From Fuerstiella sp. (GTDB lineage: Bacteria > Planctomycetota > Planctomycetia > Planctomycetales > Planctomycetaceae), in NCBI GenBank assembly GCA_022843805.1, contig JALHMY010000030.1, forward strand, positions 28,424 through 92,423: DNA of 64,000 nt, read 5' to 3'. Below the pieces are notes generated by a model, which ran no database searches, was not told the DNA's origin, and saw only the letters and a list, made by a program, of their open reading frames with translations. Shown here piece after piece: positions 50,584 to 60,264 of the stretch. The translations under genes were made by a program, and so were the position numbers. Numbering within the stretch: the stretch's first letter is position 1; every line of letters starts with the position of its first letter.

Positions 50584-52134
50584 ATGGCACAGATGATGTT
50601 TTGGGGATTCGTGCTGCGATTCATTCAATGTCTCGCGCAGGCCGCACCGTTTATCCTGACAGGGTTCGTCGTGGGAGCAATTCTGCGGCGGTTCTTTGGT
50701 CATGTCGAAACGAAACGACTATTTGGTGGTACCGGCCTGCGATCATTGTTTCGCGCATGGGTAATTGGCATGCTGCTGCCGGTATGCTCGCTGGGTGTAG
50801 TTCCCGTGATCCGGGAGTTGCGAAAGGCAGGGCTGGCTGGCGGCACCATTCTTGCGTTTGCCATGTCAGCCCCTTTATTTAATCCGTTGTCACTGCTCTA
50901 CGGCCTGACGCTCAGCGAACCGGCAGCGATATTGTCTTTTGCTGCCTGTTCGCTGGTCATTGTCACGGTTGTTGGATACGTCTGGGATCGGATGTTTCCC
51001 AACTCGGCCGAAGAAACTCTTCAGCTCAGGGGTGTCGCTTACGGAATCCGTCGAGTACTTGCCATAGCGGTGGCGGCAGCCCGAGAAGCCAGTTCGTCCT
51101 CACTCGGCTACATCGCAGCCGGCCTTGCGGGAGTTGCATTGCTGGGAGCTGTACTTCCAAATGCCAGCCTTCAGCACGCATTCAACTTCGACAATGCAAT
51201 GGCACCTGCATGGATGACGTTGATCGCAATTCCGGTTTATGCCACTCCCATGCTCGCAATGTCGCAGCTTGGAATGATGTTTCAGCATGCAAACTCAATT
51301 GGTGCCGCCTTTGTCCTGCTGATTCTGGGTGCCGGCATGAACATGGGGCTCGCCATCTGGATTTTCAGGGAATATGGTTTTCGGCGGACACTTGTCTGGT
51401 TTGCACTGTTACTGTCTGTTGTTCTGGGACTGGCCTACATTCTGGATAAACCGCTCTTTCCCAAAGATATCGAACCCGCCAACCACACTCATGCATTTGA
51501 CGTGTACTGTCAGCCTTTCTCTCCCGGAGATCCCGTCACCGGACTGGCATCCCGAACCCTCGAAAAGCTGGATCGAGACATCAATCCTTATGAGTGGCAG
51601 TCCGTCAAACTACTGGGGCTGCTGATACTTTCAGGAATCGTACTGCGCATCGCAGATCGCAGGGGACGACTCGAGGCATGGATCGAGGCGGAGCCGGTAA
51701 CGGCCGGGACGACTCGCCTGGATATCGTCGTTCCCCCGCATATTCTGGGCCTGATTTCACTGCTGGGCCTGGTGATTCTGAGCATTGCCGGTTGTTATGC
51801 CTACTACCCGCCTGCCGAGGAAGTCCTCGATCAGATGTACATCGCCAAAGGTGAAGCTCTCAGCGGTGCACTGGGCGGCGACGTCAATCATACAAAGTAC
51901 TGGATTGAGGTTTATGATGACTGGAGCCGAAAACTTGAGGTGGGTGTCTACTTAAGAAAATGGCACCTGAGTGATTATCATCGCTGGAAGGCTCGCCTGC
52001 TGCGTGAACAACTGGAACTGCTGGAGCATGAAGTTGAGGATAACGAAAAAGCAGAAGTTCAGAAACTCGTGTCAGTGATATCTCGCACCCACCAGCGATT
52101 ACGGTATGCCTTTACAGAAGAACTTGCACACTAA
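50584..52134 (+). CDS. YraQ/ArsP-type permease with long C-terminal extension
   Basis: 516 aa. The first ~300 residues form the DUF318/UPF0718 permease core with its repeated motif: LPVCSLGVVPVIRELRKAGL, FAMSAPLFNPLSLLYGLTL and, in the second half, IAIPVYATPMLAMSQLGMMF. Family members export arsenicals or are thought to move other solutes; the Cys in PVCS is the substrate-linked residue in ArsP. Family proteins are usually 300-360 aa. Here ~210 extra residues add two helices and a charged, helical tail (YDDWSRKLEVGVYLRKWHL, LLREQLELLEHEVEDNEKAE). It follows the lipoprotein gene by 23 bp. The transported substrate is unknown. Confidence 0.82.
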   Translation: MAQMMFWGFVLRFIQCLAQAAPFILTGFVVGAILRRFFGHVETKRLFGGTGLRSLFRAWVIGMLLPVCSLGVVPVIRELRKAGLAGGTILAFAMSAPLFNPLSLLYGLTLSEPAAILSFAACSLVIVTVVGYVWDRMFPNSAEETLQLRGVAYGIRRVLAIAVAAAREASSSSLGYIAAGLAGVALLGAVLPNASLQHAFNFDNAMAPAWMTLIAIPVYATPMLAMSQLGMMFQHANSIGAAFVLLILGAGMNMGLAIWIFREYGFRRTLVWFALLLSVVLGLAYILDKPLFPKDIEPANHTHAFDVYCQPFSPGDPVTGLASRTLEKLDRDINPYEWQSVKLLGLLILSGIVLRIADRRGRLEAWIEAEPVTAGTTRLDIVVPPHILGLISLLGLVILSIAGCYAYYPPAEEVLDQMYIAKGEALSGALGGDVNHTKYWIEVYDDWSRKLEVGVYLRKWHLSDYHRWKARLLREQLELLEHEVEDNEKAEVQKLVSVISRTHQRLRYAFTEELAH

Positions 52135-52289
52135 TTCTCTAACGGGCAATCGAATAGTAGAGTCCAATCCAAAGAAAATTCCCCAATTGCAATTTACTTG
52201 CATATTGACAAACCTGAGTTCTCTGTAGAATGCAGCTCACTGGTCGGGCTCTGGAGTTGCTATTGCCTTCTCTGTGATGCCTGTTTGTT

Positions 52290-52745
52290 ATGTGTAGTTT
52301 GCTGGCCCAATATTTTATATGGTTCCTGACATTCTGTCAGCTTTTGCTGGCGGTAGGGTCAGTTCCGTTGCATCGATGCAGCGCCGAAATCGCGAGTTTC
52401 GGCTGCAGCGACGCTGCGTTAGCTGGCGTACGCCAGCCCTGTTCCTGCGGCAGCCACTTCTGTGGAAGACAGGAGTCGTCTGCGCCTCGTCGTGTCTCCG
52501 GATCCGTTGAAAAGAAGCAGCCCACGAAAGCTGGCGAAGAGCCGTCGAAAGACTCGGCTCCCCATAACTGTGCGACGTGTTCGATCTGTCAGGTGATTGG
52601 CCTGCCTCGGACGGTAACCGACATCCCTGATCTGCAATTCAGCAGCGAGTGGATGCCATTTCCTTCTCCCGCGGCAACACCTGTGTGCGGACATCAGCGA
52701 GTCGCAGAGACGCACACACGCGGGCCTCCGCAAAATCGCGGTTGA
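52290..52745 (+). CDS. Exported Cys-rich protein, DUF2946-like paralogue
   Basis: 151 aa from ATG 52290. An N-terminal hydrophobic signal (FIWFLTFCQLLLAVGSVPL) is followed by VRQPCSCGSHFCGRQ, then HNCATCSICQVIGLP, and a tail ending in TRGPPQNRG. It matches the protein at 44011 in order (Cys/His block, C-x2-C, RGPP end). A weak promoter candidate lies upstream (TTGACA at 52205, TAGAAT at 52226, 15-bp gap). It may bind a metal or haem; the role is unknown. Confidence 0.6.
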   Translation: MCSLLAQYFIWFLTFCQLLLAVGSVPLHRCSAEIASFGCSDAALAGVRQPCSCGSHFCGRQESSAPRRVSGSVEKKQPTKAGEEPSKDSAPHNCATCSICQVIGLPRTVTDIPDLQFSSEWMPFPSPAATPVCGHQRVAETHTRGPPQNRG

Positions 52746-52802
52746 ACCACCGCAAAGGCGACCGGCGGTTGAAAACATACCAACCACCGCGGCAGATGCG
52801 AT

Positions 52803-52956
52803 GGGAGGGCGAAGCTCCTGCTGAGCCGCAAGTGGCATGGGAGGGCGAAGCTCCTGCTGAGCCGTTCGTTTGGCATGGAACGCCTGTGGACCGCGGCTCG
52901 GCGGGAGCCTCGCCCTCCCGACTGGACCGCGGCTCGGCGGGAGCCTCGCCCTCCCG
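52803..52956. repeat. Planctomycete-type REP cluster, two direct plus two inverted copies
   Basis: The unit GGGAGGGCGAAGCTCCTGCT...GAGCCG occurs at 52803 and 52839; its reverse complement (CGGCTCGGCGGGAGCCTCGC...CTCCCG) is at ~52893 and ~52929. The two halves can fold into a long hairpin. The other parts of the 537-bp gap 52746-53282 hold an inverted repeat at 53116 and no gene. Confidence 0.9.
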
Positions 52957-53115
52957 AGAAAGACGATTTTTCCGCTCGCCTTAAGTCTGCCCCATTTATC
53001 TCTGCTGAGCTCATCTGCAGCTGCGCCCGTCGCATTTGCAGATGATTTCAGACACAGCGTGAATCCCTGTGCGTGACTGCACAGCGATTCGATGTCCTGT
53101 GTATAGCAAGCCCTC

Positions 53116-53177
53116 TGCCGCGGACTCCGTCTAACAACTCGGGTCCGACCAGTCCTGACAGACGCGAGTCCGCGGCA
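53116..53177. repeat. Inverted repeat flanking the DUF1559 gene
   Basis: Arms TGCCGCGGACTC (53116-53127) and GAGTCCGCGGCA (53166-53177) are perfect complements, 38 bp apart. It lies 106 bp before the DUF1559 start. It could be a small mobile palindrome or a regulatory hairpin. Confidence 0.7.
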
Positions 53178-53282
53178 AGGTTTTGTTCAGAGGCGATATC
53201 TCATTCTTATTCAATGTCATCATTGCTCGATAGTGCTAACTGCTTCCCGTTTCATGAACAGCTTTGTCAGAGGAAATACGTA

Positions 53283-54260
53283 ATGAATACATCCAGACCG
53301 ATGCGACGCGGATTCACACTCATTGAACTGCTTGTTGTCATAGCAATTATCGCAATACTTATTGCTCTGCTGCTGCCAGCCGTTCAGCAGGCTCGTGAGG
53401 CTGCCCGACGGACTCAGTGTAAAAACAATCTGAAGCAGCTGGCGCTTGCCGCTCATAATTATCATGATACTCACAATGCATTCCCGCTGCAGGCTGGTGA
53501 ATCTCTTTACGGGTATTCTGCGCAGGCTCAGCTGCTGCCTTATCATGAGCAGGGCAGTCTGCATTCGATGATTGATTTTTCGCGTCCGCTGACGATCGGA
53601 GTAGCATGGAATCCGCAGATTAACCCGGCGGTGGCGGCCGTCGCCGGCAGAACAGTCTCCGTCATGCTGTGCCCCAGCGATTCAGGGAATCCGTTCCACG
53701 TGGATGGGGCCGGATTTGCATGGGCTGGCGGCAACTATCTGGTCAACGGCGGATCAGGAGTTGGAACGCAGTATTGCTCCAGTCGCAACGATGGACTGTT
53801 CTGGAGGGGATCGAACACAAAAATGCGTGACATCACGGACGGCACCAGTAACACAGTCTTTATGGCTGAGAGTCTGTTTGGAAACCGCGGGCCAAATACA
53901 ACTGTGCTCGTTGATCCTCAGCGACAGATGAAACGAGTCAATCTGGGCAGTCCATGTGTACCAACCGGCGACCAAATGGTTGCCGGAGCAGGTAGCGTTT
54001 TTGAAGGTCGTCGCGCCGGTGCCTGGATTTCCTCGATCGGCTACCAGACGCTGATCCAGGGTTTTCTGTCTCCAAACTCGAAGACTCCGGACGTTGTCCA
54101 TCACGGTGAGATTGTCTCGGGACCACGCAGCATGCATGTGGGTGGTGCTCAGATTTCACTCTGTGATGGAAGCGTAAAATTTGTGAGTGACAGCGTGGAT
54201 CTGAACACTTTTCGTAATCTGTTCGCAAGAAATGACGGCAACGTCGTGGGGGAATTCTGA
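53283..54260 (+). CDS. DUF1559 prepilin-like protein
   Basis: 325 aa from ATG 53283, with AGAGGAAA upstream; the frame open from 53073 is not supported. The N-terminus is a type IV prepilin signal: [20 protein letters not shown], with cleavage expected before Phe and the conserved Glu five residues on. [21 protein letters not shown] and the C-terminal [20 protein letters not shown] are the DUF1559 hallmarks. The family is greatly expanded in planctomycetes and is thought to form pseudopilus-like surface structures. It stands alone here, without secretion-machinery genes next to it. Confidence 0.93.
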   Translation: MNTSRPMRRGFTLIELLVVIAIIAILIALLLPAVQQAREAARRTQCKNNLKQLALAAHNYHDTHNAFPLQAGESLYGYSAQAQLLPYHEQGSLHSMIDFSRPLTIGVAWNPQINPAVAAVAGRTVSVMLCPSDSGNPFHVDGAGFAWAGGNYLVNGGSGVGTQYCSSRNDGLFWRGSNTKMRDITDGTSNTVFMAESLFGNRGPNTTVLVDPQRQMKRVNLGSPCVPTGDQMVAGAGSVFEGRRAGAWISSIGYQTLIQGFLSPNSKTPDVVHHGEIVSGPRSMHVGGAQISLCDGSVKFVSDSVDLNTFRNLFARNDGNVVGEF

Positions 54261-54304
54261 TTTCGCTGAATCTGAATTCAGCCCTGCAACTGGCGATAGT
54301 TGTT

Positions 54305-54331
54305 CCCGATCGGCGCCCGCCGCCGGTCGGG
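54305..54331 (+). terminator. GC-rich hairpin, possible terminator
   Basis: CCCGATCGGCG pairs with CGCCGGTCGGG (one G-T pair) around a short loop, 45 bp after the DUF1559 stop and 40 bp before the next gene. It lacks a T-run, so termination is uncertain. Confidence 0.4.
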
Positions 54332-54370
54332 ACTGCTGTACTGACATCGGCCTTCATTTAGGACAGAGTT

Positions 54371-55996
54371 ATGCATCGCATTCTTTACTATTGTTTGCTG
54401 TCTTTTGCGTTGCTGTCGTATGCAGCATCAGCCGGCGATCTCTGTGAAGCCGGTGAGGCGCATGGAGGAGAATGGAACGAGTTTCGAAATGGTGGATCAT
54501 CACATGCGGCGGGAGAGTTCCCGGTCGTATGGTCGCCGGAATCGGGAATTGCCTGGCAGAAGGAGTTACCGGGATATGGTCAGTCCAGTCCGGTCATTTC
54601 GGATTCTCGAGTCTATTTGACAGCAGTATCCGGTCCCATGAAGGACGAACTGGTTGTCATTTGTCTGGATCTCAAAACGGGCCAGCAGCTGTGGAAGCAT
54701 GAGCAGTCGTCGTCCACGCCGGCTGCGTCCAGTTATATGGCATCACGGGCCGCACCAACTCCGGTTGCCGATTCATCCGGGATCATCGCCTTCTTTGAAA
54801 GTGGCGATGTTGTCGCCCTGAATCCGTCCGGCGAAGTCCGCTGGAAAAGGTCGCTGACAGCCGATTATGGTATGTTCGACAATAACCACGGACTTGGATG
54901 CTCGCCGGCTCAGACAAAGGACGCGGTGATCATCAACATTGAGCATCGTGGTCCCTCGTATTTGCTGGCGCTGGACAAGGCGACCGGAACAACTCGCTGG
55001 AAAACCGAACGTCATTCCGGAAGTTCATGGACATCTCCGATTGTCATGAATGCTGACGGTCGGGAAACGGTGGTTGTCAGTTCCGGCGGTACAGTGGACA
55101 CCTATGACAGTGCAGACGGACATTTGATCTGGACCCTTGGCGGGCTCGGAGGCAATACCGTGCCTTCACCCACAGCTGTCGGCCCATATCTGTTTGTCGG
55201 AGCTCGAATTCCGGAATTCGGTGACGCTTCTTCAGCCGCCCAGTCAAACATGTGTATTCGTCTGGATTCTGATCCGGCACAGCCTTACGAAGTCGTGTGG
55301 CGTGCAGCGAAGGCAGTGTGCGATTACGCAAGCCCCGTTGTTGATCGTGACTGCATTTACTTTTTGAACAACGTCGGAGTACTGTATTGTCTCGACAGTA
55401 CCACAGGGGAACCGCACTATACAGAACGTCTTGGAGCAGCCTGCTGGGCCACCCCGGTTGTCGCTGGTGAGAACGTATTGTTCTTCGGAAAAGATGGAAG
55501 AACACACGTGATCCGATCGGGGCCGGTGTTTGCCAGAGTTGCCACAAACGATTTGTGGGATCCCGCGAATCCTCCGAAGCCGGAAACATACAGCGAACAT
55601 ACGGGTGGATCGCCAGCAGGTGGATCGCCAGCAGGTGGATCGCCAGCGGGCGAGAGCCGGACCGGGGCAGCAGAAAGTCGAAGAGGGCCACCGGGAGGTA
55701 TGGCGGCGATCCTACTGAAGGGAGATACGAACGGAGATGGTAGTATTAGTCGGGATGAGCTGCCTGCCGAGTTTGTGAATATGTTGCCACGGATCGACAC
55801 GAATCAGGATGGAGTTGTCGATGCGGCAGAACTGAAGGCGATGGATGAAAGTTTCCGCAAGCGTCGGGAAGGTTCGCGAGATTCTGCACGGGATCCTATT
55901 GTGTATGGCGTCGCAGCTGCAGATGGTGCCTTTGTCATACGGACGGGCACACGTGTTTACAGTGTTCGAGGTGCACGATTTCGAGGTGCACCATGA
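54371..55996 (+). CDS. Secreted PQQ-like beta-propeller with EF-hands
   Basis: 541 aa. The signal peptide (ILYYCLLSFALLSYAASA) precedes a PQQ/WD-like propeller with W..FRNGGSSHAAGEFP, GIAWQKELPGYGQSSP, LDLKTGQQLWKHE and LDKATGTTRWKTE blade motifs. A Gly-Ser-Pro-Ala-Gly repeat (GGSPAGGSPAGGSPAGES) leads to two EF-hand loops (DTNGDGSISRDE and DTNQDGVVDAAE), then a last propeller strand. It has the same design (EF-hand pair inserted before the final blades) as the N-terminal part of the protein at 21437. No catalytic PQQ-dehydrogenase residues were recognised. The stop overlaps the next start (ATGA). Confidence 0.85.
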   Translation: MHRILYYCLLSFALLSYAASAGDLCEAGEAHGGEWNEFRNGGSSHAAGEFPVVWSPESGIAWQKELPGYGQSSPVISDSRVYLTAVSGPMKDELVVICLDLKTGQQLWKHEQSSSTPAASSYMASRAAPTPVADSSGIIAFFESGDVVALNPSGEVRWKRSLTADYGMFDNNHGLGCSPAQTKDAVIINIEHRGPSYLLALDKATGTTRWKTERHSGSSWTSPIVMNADGRETVVVSSGGTVDTYDSADGHLIWTLGGLGGNTVPSPTAVGPYLFVGARIPEFGDASSAAQSNMCIRLDSDPAQPYEVVWRAAKAVCDYASPVVDRDCIYFLNNVGVLYCLDSTTGEPHYTERLGAACWATPVVAGENVLFFGKDGRTHVIRSGPVFARVATNDLWDPANPPKPETYSEHTGGSPAGGSPAGGSPAGESRTGAAESRRGPPGGMAAILLKGDTNGDGSISRDELPAEFVNMLPRIDTNQDGVVDAAELKAMDESFRKRREGSRDSARDPIVYGVAAADGAFVIRTGTRVYSVRGARFRGAP

Positions 55997-56370
55997 GGTG
56001 CCCGAAAATCTGCATCCTGCTGCTGCTGCCTGCCATGGCTGCTGGCTGTGGTGGTCAAAGCACCACAGCCATCCCTGTCGCCAGCTGGACAGTGCCCGAG
56101 AGTTTTTCAGGCGGAAAATTCACCTGGACACGCATGCCGGAGCTGACAAAAGCGGATGAGGATCTGCTGAACCGATTTTTTCGAAATCAGCCTCAGTTTA
56201 CCGGAAGCCCGGAACTGGAGGGGACTCCATTGGTTTTCCATTCAGGAAAATCCGATCGAAGATTTTACTGGATCCGGCCGGGCATAGAAGGACCCGTATG
56301 GTTCTGCATTCTCTTTGAAAATAATCGGCTGGACACGATCAGCGGCAATGGAGATCCTTTCTCTCCCTGA
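55993..56370 (+). CDS. Small lipoprotein of unknown function
   Basis: 125 aa, overlapping the preceding gene by 4 bp (ATGA), so probably co-translated with it. Signal sequence KICILLLLPAMAAGCGG with lipobox AGC. The mature part has FTWTRMPELTKADEDLLNRF and RFYWIRPGIEGPVWFCILFE stretches and no known motif. It likely works with the PQQ-propeller protein at the outer or inner membrane surface. Confidence 0.7.
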   Translation: MRCPKICILLLLPAMAAGCGGQSTTAIPVASWTVPESFSGGKFTWTRMPELTKADEDLLNRFFRNQPQFTGSPELEGTPLVFHSGKSDRRFYWIRPGIEGPVWFCILFENNRLDTISGNGDPFSP

Positions 56371-56481
56371 GAGTAAATGCAGGCGGCCTATCCGGGGTCA
56401 TCAATTCAACGGCAACATGATAGAATCTGAACCAGCAGACAAGCGGGTCCCTCACGCGACTGAACCTGTAAGAGTGAATTT

Positions 56482-57966
56482 ATGAGGAAAGTGGAACAGC
56501 TGATGAAATCTGAAATCCAACCAGAACAGACATGGCAGTGCACGTTCAGTTTCTGTCGAGTCCTGCTGATACTTGCGATGACGGGTGTGCCCGGCATTGC
56601 GATCAGTTCGGTGTTTGCGGTCAGCAATCCTGCGACACCCACTCAGTCAGCTGGCAGCCAGTCCGGCAGCAGACCGGCGATGCAGCGAGTGACTCGGCTG
56701 GTATGGCAGGATCGGGACAGCGACACATTGAAATGGGCCGACCTGCAAACGGGCAGCTCCTGGTCACTGACACCTGCGGCTGTCAGTGGCTTTCCAAAAC
56801 TGGATGTCGAAAAACAGGATCTGGTTCAGATGGAACAAGCCGAAGGCATATTGCTTGTTGGTGTGCGTGACAGCGACGGAGGCAAACTGGGAAGTGGCTG
56901 GGTGGCCGTCGACTCGGGCGTTCGAGCAGTTCCACACGGGAATCATTCTGACTGGAAGTATCTGGCAACTCCGTCGGTGCGTATGCAAAAGCTGAACACT
57001 GATCAGGGCAATCCCGCTCATCTGTATGTCTATAACGACATGTTTTATCTGGCCAACGACGCGAAGAACGGGTTTACGTATTTGTCGCCGAAGCAGCTGG
57101 CATCGGCACGTACGCCTGTGCAGGCCACGTTCTGCTCGGGCGGCGGCGGACATATTACTTTGGCTGCCGCTGGTAACACTGTGTGTTATTCAACATGGAT
57201 TGATGCCGAGGGCCCAAACCGGGGACGCGTTGATGTCATCAGCCTGCAGAAACCGGGAAATGACAAACTGGCCTATTCACTTACTCTTCCCACCGGCGTG
57301 ATTCACGGTGCGACAGCAAACAGCGGACGAGTCTTCTTTGCACCGGCAGACGGTGTTTGCTGGGTGAATGCTGATCTTCAGCTGAAGCAAAATCCGGAAA
57401 CCGCACGAATCGGACATATCTCTCTTGGCAAGGATGAGGAATCCGGAAAACCGTTCCGCACAGGTGCATTTGCGAACCATCGTAACTGGGTTTTGTTTAC
57501 GACAGGATCCGGAGCCGATTCAGCTTTCTGTCTGCTTGATGCCAAAGCAGCTCAGCCAAACCTCGTCAAATTAAAAATCGATGTGAAGGATGGGCTCTCA
57601 CTGGTCACACCGGAAGTTGTTCTCGCGGCTGGCGGCAAACGATATGCGTTTCTGTTTCAGGACAAAAAGGACGGCGACATTGCTGAAAAGCTGACGATCG
57701 TGGATCTGGATCCCAATGGAGATCGAGATCTGTCGGACGCGAAAGTTACGAAAACTCTGGAAACTGGTCCCAGCAGGGTTGAGGGGCATTCAGGCCATCA
57801 CTCCATTTGTTTCGATGGCGACGGACGGTTTGCCTGCTTTACAAATCCAGGAGACGGAACAATCTGGGTGATCAGTCTCAGCGATCTGGAAATTCGGGGG
57901 AAATTAAAGGTGGGAGGCACTCCGGGAGCCATCGCGGCCTTTGGTTCACGCGAACACCATCATTAG
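56482..57966 (+). CDS. Exported beta-propeller-like protein
   Basis: 494 aa. A hydrophobic segment (VLLILAMTGVPGIAISSVFA) near residue 30 is the likely signal. The rest is made of repeated beta strands, ending GHHSICFDGDGRFACFTN, GTIWVISLSDLEIRGKLKVG, which resembles YVTN/WD40-type propellers. It ends in GSREHHH. A second ATG at 56503 is equally possible. It is 111 bp downstream of the small lipoprotein, same strand; not a named family. Confidence 0.65.
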   Translation: MRKVEQLMKSEIQPEQTWQCTFSFCRVLLILAMTGVPGIAISSVFAVSNPATPTQSAGSQSGSRPAMQRVTRLVWQDRDSDTLKWADLQTGSSWSLTPAAVSGFPKLDVEKQDLVQMEQAEGILLVGVRDSDGGKLGSGWVAVDSGVRAVPHGNHSDWKYLATPSVRMQKLNTDQGNPAHLYVYNDMFYLANDAKNGFTYLSPKQLASARTPVQATFCSGGGGHITLAAAGNTVCYSTWIDAEGPNRGRVDVISLQKPGNDKLAYSLTLPTGVIHGATANSGRVFFAPADGVCWVNADLQLKQNPETARIGHISLGKDEESGKPFRTGAFANHRNWVLFTTGSGADSAFCLLDAKAAQPNLVKLKIDVKDGLSLVTPEVVLAAGGKRYAFLFQDKKDGDIAEKLTIVDLDPNGDRDLSDAKVTKTLETGPSRVEGHSGHHSICFDGDGRFACFTNPGDGTIWVISLSDLEIRGKLKVGGTPGAIAAFGSREHHH

Positions 57967-58176
57967 CCGAATTTCGGAAAACGGGAGGTGGTGAGCTGAT
58001 GTTGTGACGTTTCAGCGTTTTTTCCGAGAACCATCGTTCGGACCTGAGACCGGGAACGATATGATGACCACATCGAGCAAGACCGCCGATTTCATCAAAA
58101 AATCAGGAAAAACCGACCTGTCGAACGTATTCGGCCCGGTTTTATCCGAGCCCCGACGTCTGAAGAATGGTGTTTC

Positions 58177-59430
58177 ATGAAGCAATTACCTGTCACAGTG
58201 TTGTCTGGATTTCTGGGAGCCGGAAAAACAACGCTGCTCAATCACGTTCTGGCTAATCGCGAAGGGATGAAGGTTGCTGTCATTGTTAACGATATGAGCG
58301 AGATTAACATTGACGCCCGTCAGGTAGCCAGTGGAACAGCAAAACTGAATCGATCTGATGAGAAACTGGTCGAGATGTCCAATGGCTGTATCTGCTGTAC
58401 TCTTCGGGAAGATCTGCTGACGGAAGTGAGCAAACTTGCTCGCGAGGGACGTTTTGACTATCTGCTGATCGAATCCACAGGCATCTCTGAGCCGATGCCG
58501 GTTGCCGAAACATTTACGTTCACGGACGAAGAGGGTAACACTCTCAGCGAGTTTGCTCAGCTGGACACAATGGTGACAGTCGTCGATGCCGTGAATTTCC
58601 TGAATGACTATCAGTCACTGGACGAGTTGGTCGATCGCGGGATTGGGCTTAACGAAGACGATGACCGCGACCTGTCAATGCTGCTGGCCGATCAGATTGA
58701 GTTTGCCAATGTCATTGTGCTGAACAAGATCGATCTGGTCACCGAAGAGGAACGCCGGACCCTTACTGCAATTCTCAGCAAGCTCAACCCGGAAGCCGTT
58801 GTGGTGCAGGCGGATCATGGCAGGGTTCCTTTGGATCGCATTTTGAATACCGGTCTCTTTCAGGCCGAATGGGCTGAAGAAGCAGCCGAATGGCTGACGG
58901 TTCCCCGCGGTAAGGAGACGAGCGAAAAGGATGAGTACGGGATCTCAAGTTTTGTTTATCGGGCGCGTCGACCATTTCACCCGGAACGATTCTTTGACTT
59001 CTGGACGGAGGATGATTCCACCGCCAGCATCATTCGCTCGAAGGGATACTTCTGGCTGGCGAGTCGGCATACACAGGCTGGCTTCTGGTCTCAGGCCGGA
59101 GGAGTGGTGAGTGCTGGTCCGGGGGGACAGTGGTGGGCGGAAACTCCACGCGAAAGCTGGCCGGAAGATGATCCTCAAATGCTGGCCGAAATTGAATCCA
59201 TCTGGGACCCCGAAACCGGAGACCGTCGGCAGGAACTGGTGATTATCGGACAGGACCTCGATCAGGCCGCCGTTGCAGAGGCTCTGGATGATTGCCTGCT
59301 GACTGACGAAGAGATGGACTCGGGGCCTTCTGAATGGGAAATGATGGAAGATCCGTTTGCTCCATGGCCTGACATGGACGATTCTGAGACCGAGGATTTT
59401 TACATGGACGATCCGGACACCGACAAATGA
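58177..59430 (+). CDS. CobW/COG0523-family metallochaperone GTPase
   Basis: 417 aa. Walker [13 protein letters not shown] (11-22), the metal-binding CxCC motif in GCICCTL (Cys71, Cys73, Cys74), the ESTGISEP switch region and the NKID base-recognition motif identify the G3E GTPase family. The CobW C-terminal domain ([20 protein letters not shown], then [18 protein letters not shown]) is complete, with a long acidic tail ending DDPDTDK. Members insert Zn, Co or Ni into target proteins; which metal is not shown. A His-rich lipoprotein gene follows 156 bp downstream. No Zur-like operator was seen upstream. Confidence 0.9.
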   Translation: MKQLPVTVLSGFLGAGKTTLLNHVLANREGMKVAVIVNDMSEINIDARQVASGTAKLNRSDEKLVEMSNGCICCTLREDLLTEVSKLAREGRFDYLLIESTGISEPMPVAETFTFTDEEGNTLSEFAQLDTMVTVVDAVNFLNDYQSLDELVDRGIGLNEDDDRDLSMLLADQIEFANVIVLNKIDLVTEEERRTLTAILSKLNPEAVVVQADHGRVPLDRILNTGLFQAEWAEEAAEWLTVPRGKETSEKDEYGISSFVYRARRPFHPERFFDFWTEDDSTASIIRSKGYFWLASRHTQAGFWSQAGGVVSAGPGGQWWAETPRESWPEDDPQMLAEIESIWDPETGDRRQELVIIGQDLDQAAVAEALDDCLLTDEEMDSGPSEWEMMEDPFAPWPDMDDSETEDFYMDDPDTDK

Positions 59431-59467
59431 TGATTTGCCTGTTTTCGGCCGATATTTGATCTGATAT

Positions 59468-59509
59468 GATAAAGCAGGAATTCAGAGCAGTTGTTGAGTC
59501 TGCTTTATC
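59468..59509. promoter_or_regulatory. Perfect 10-bp inverted repeat between cobW and the His-rich lipoprotein gene
   Basis: GATAAAGCAG (59468-59477) and CTGCTTTATC (59500-59509) with a 22-nt loop. It lies 37 bp after the CobW stop and 78 bp before the next ATG. No T-run follows, so an operator or an mRNA hairpin is as likely as a terminator. Confidence 0.5.
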
Positions 59510-59586
59510 GTTAAATGCACTTTTTGGACTTTCCTCATCGGTCCCGTGTCGATACCTGTTCACTGCATCGGAAAGAAGCAATCGTT

Positions 59587-60264
59587 ATGAAGCATCTCGG
59601 ATTTGCGGCATCACTCGCAGCAATGCTGCTGTTCTCAGTCGGCTGTGGTACTTCAACAGACGGGCCTTCACCGAAGACTGCTGATGCAGACCATGATCAT
59701 GACCATGGAGAAGAAGGCCATGAACATCATCATCACGCAGAGACTCTGCCGGATGCAATCACCGAACTGACAGGCATCCGAAATACGATTCGTGATGCCT
59801 TTGCAAAGAATGACTCCGAAGCAGCACATGATCCGCTGCATGAAGTCGGTCATGTTCTGGAACTGATTCCGGAACTGGCAGAAAAGCAAAACGTTTCCCC
59901 TGAAACCCTGACGGCGATTAAATCATCCGTCGACACTCTGTTTACTGCCTTCGGCAACGTCGATAAAACTCTGCATGGCCAGGAAGGTTCCACATACGCT
60001 GAAGAATCAGAAACCATCGACAAGGCACTAAAAGCCCTGACCGATGCAGCTGCTGGCGGGTCAGCCCCAACGCCAGCCACTGAATCACCTGCAGCTCCGG
60101 CGGCCGATGCCGCAGCACCAGCTGCTGAAACCCCGGCAGCACCCGCTGCAGATGCTCCCGCCCCGGCAACAGAGGCACCGGCAACAGATGCGCCTGCGAC
60201 TGAAGCACCGGCAACAGAAACCCCAGCCTCAGAAACACCCGCTCCTGCGAAAGAAGGAACATGA
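59587..60264 (+). CDS. His-rich lipoprotein with Ala/Pro/Thr tail
   Basis: 225 aa from ATG 59587, after GGAAAGAAG. The signal sequence has lipobox VGC (LLFSVGCG). Directly after the anchor comes DADHDHDHGEEGHEHHHHAE, a histidine/acid cluster typical of Zn, Ni or Cu binding. A helical domain follows (ELTGIRNTIRDAF, HEVGHVLELIPELAEKQ). The last ~75 residues are low-complexity Ala/Pro/Thr/Glu repeats such as PATEAPATDAPATEAP, likely a wall-spanning spacer. Near CobW, a metal-scavenging role is plausible. The stop overlaps the next gene start. Confidence 0.75.
   Translation: MKHLGFAASLAAMLLFSVGCGTSTDGPSPKTADADHDHDHGEEGHEHHHHAETLPDAITELTGIRNTIRDAFAKNDSEAAHDPLHEVGHVLELIPELAEKQNVSPETLTAIKSSVDTLFTAFGNVDKTLHGQEGSTYAEESETIDKALKALTDAAAGGSAPTPATESPAAPAADAAAPAAETPAAPAADAPAPATEAPATDAPATEAPATETPASETPAPAKEGT

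Noticed and set aside
52649..52984. A 111-codon frame with repeated WEGEAPAEP
   Set aside because: It is a read-through of the REP cluster and overlaps a better-supported Cys-rich gene.
53073..53282. A 70-codon extension of the DUF1559 protein
   Set aside because: The prepilin signal must be at the N-terminus, and the ATG at 53283 has a ribosome-binding site.
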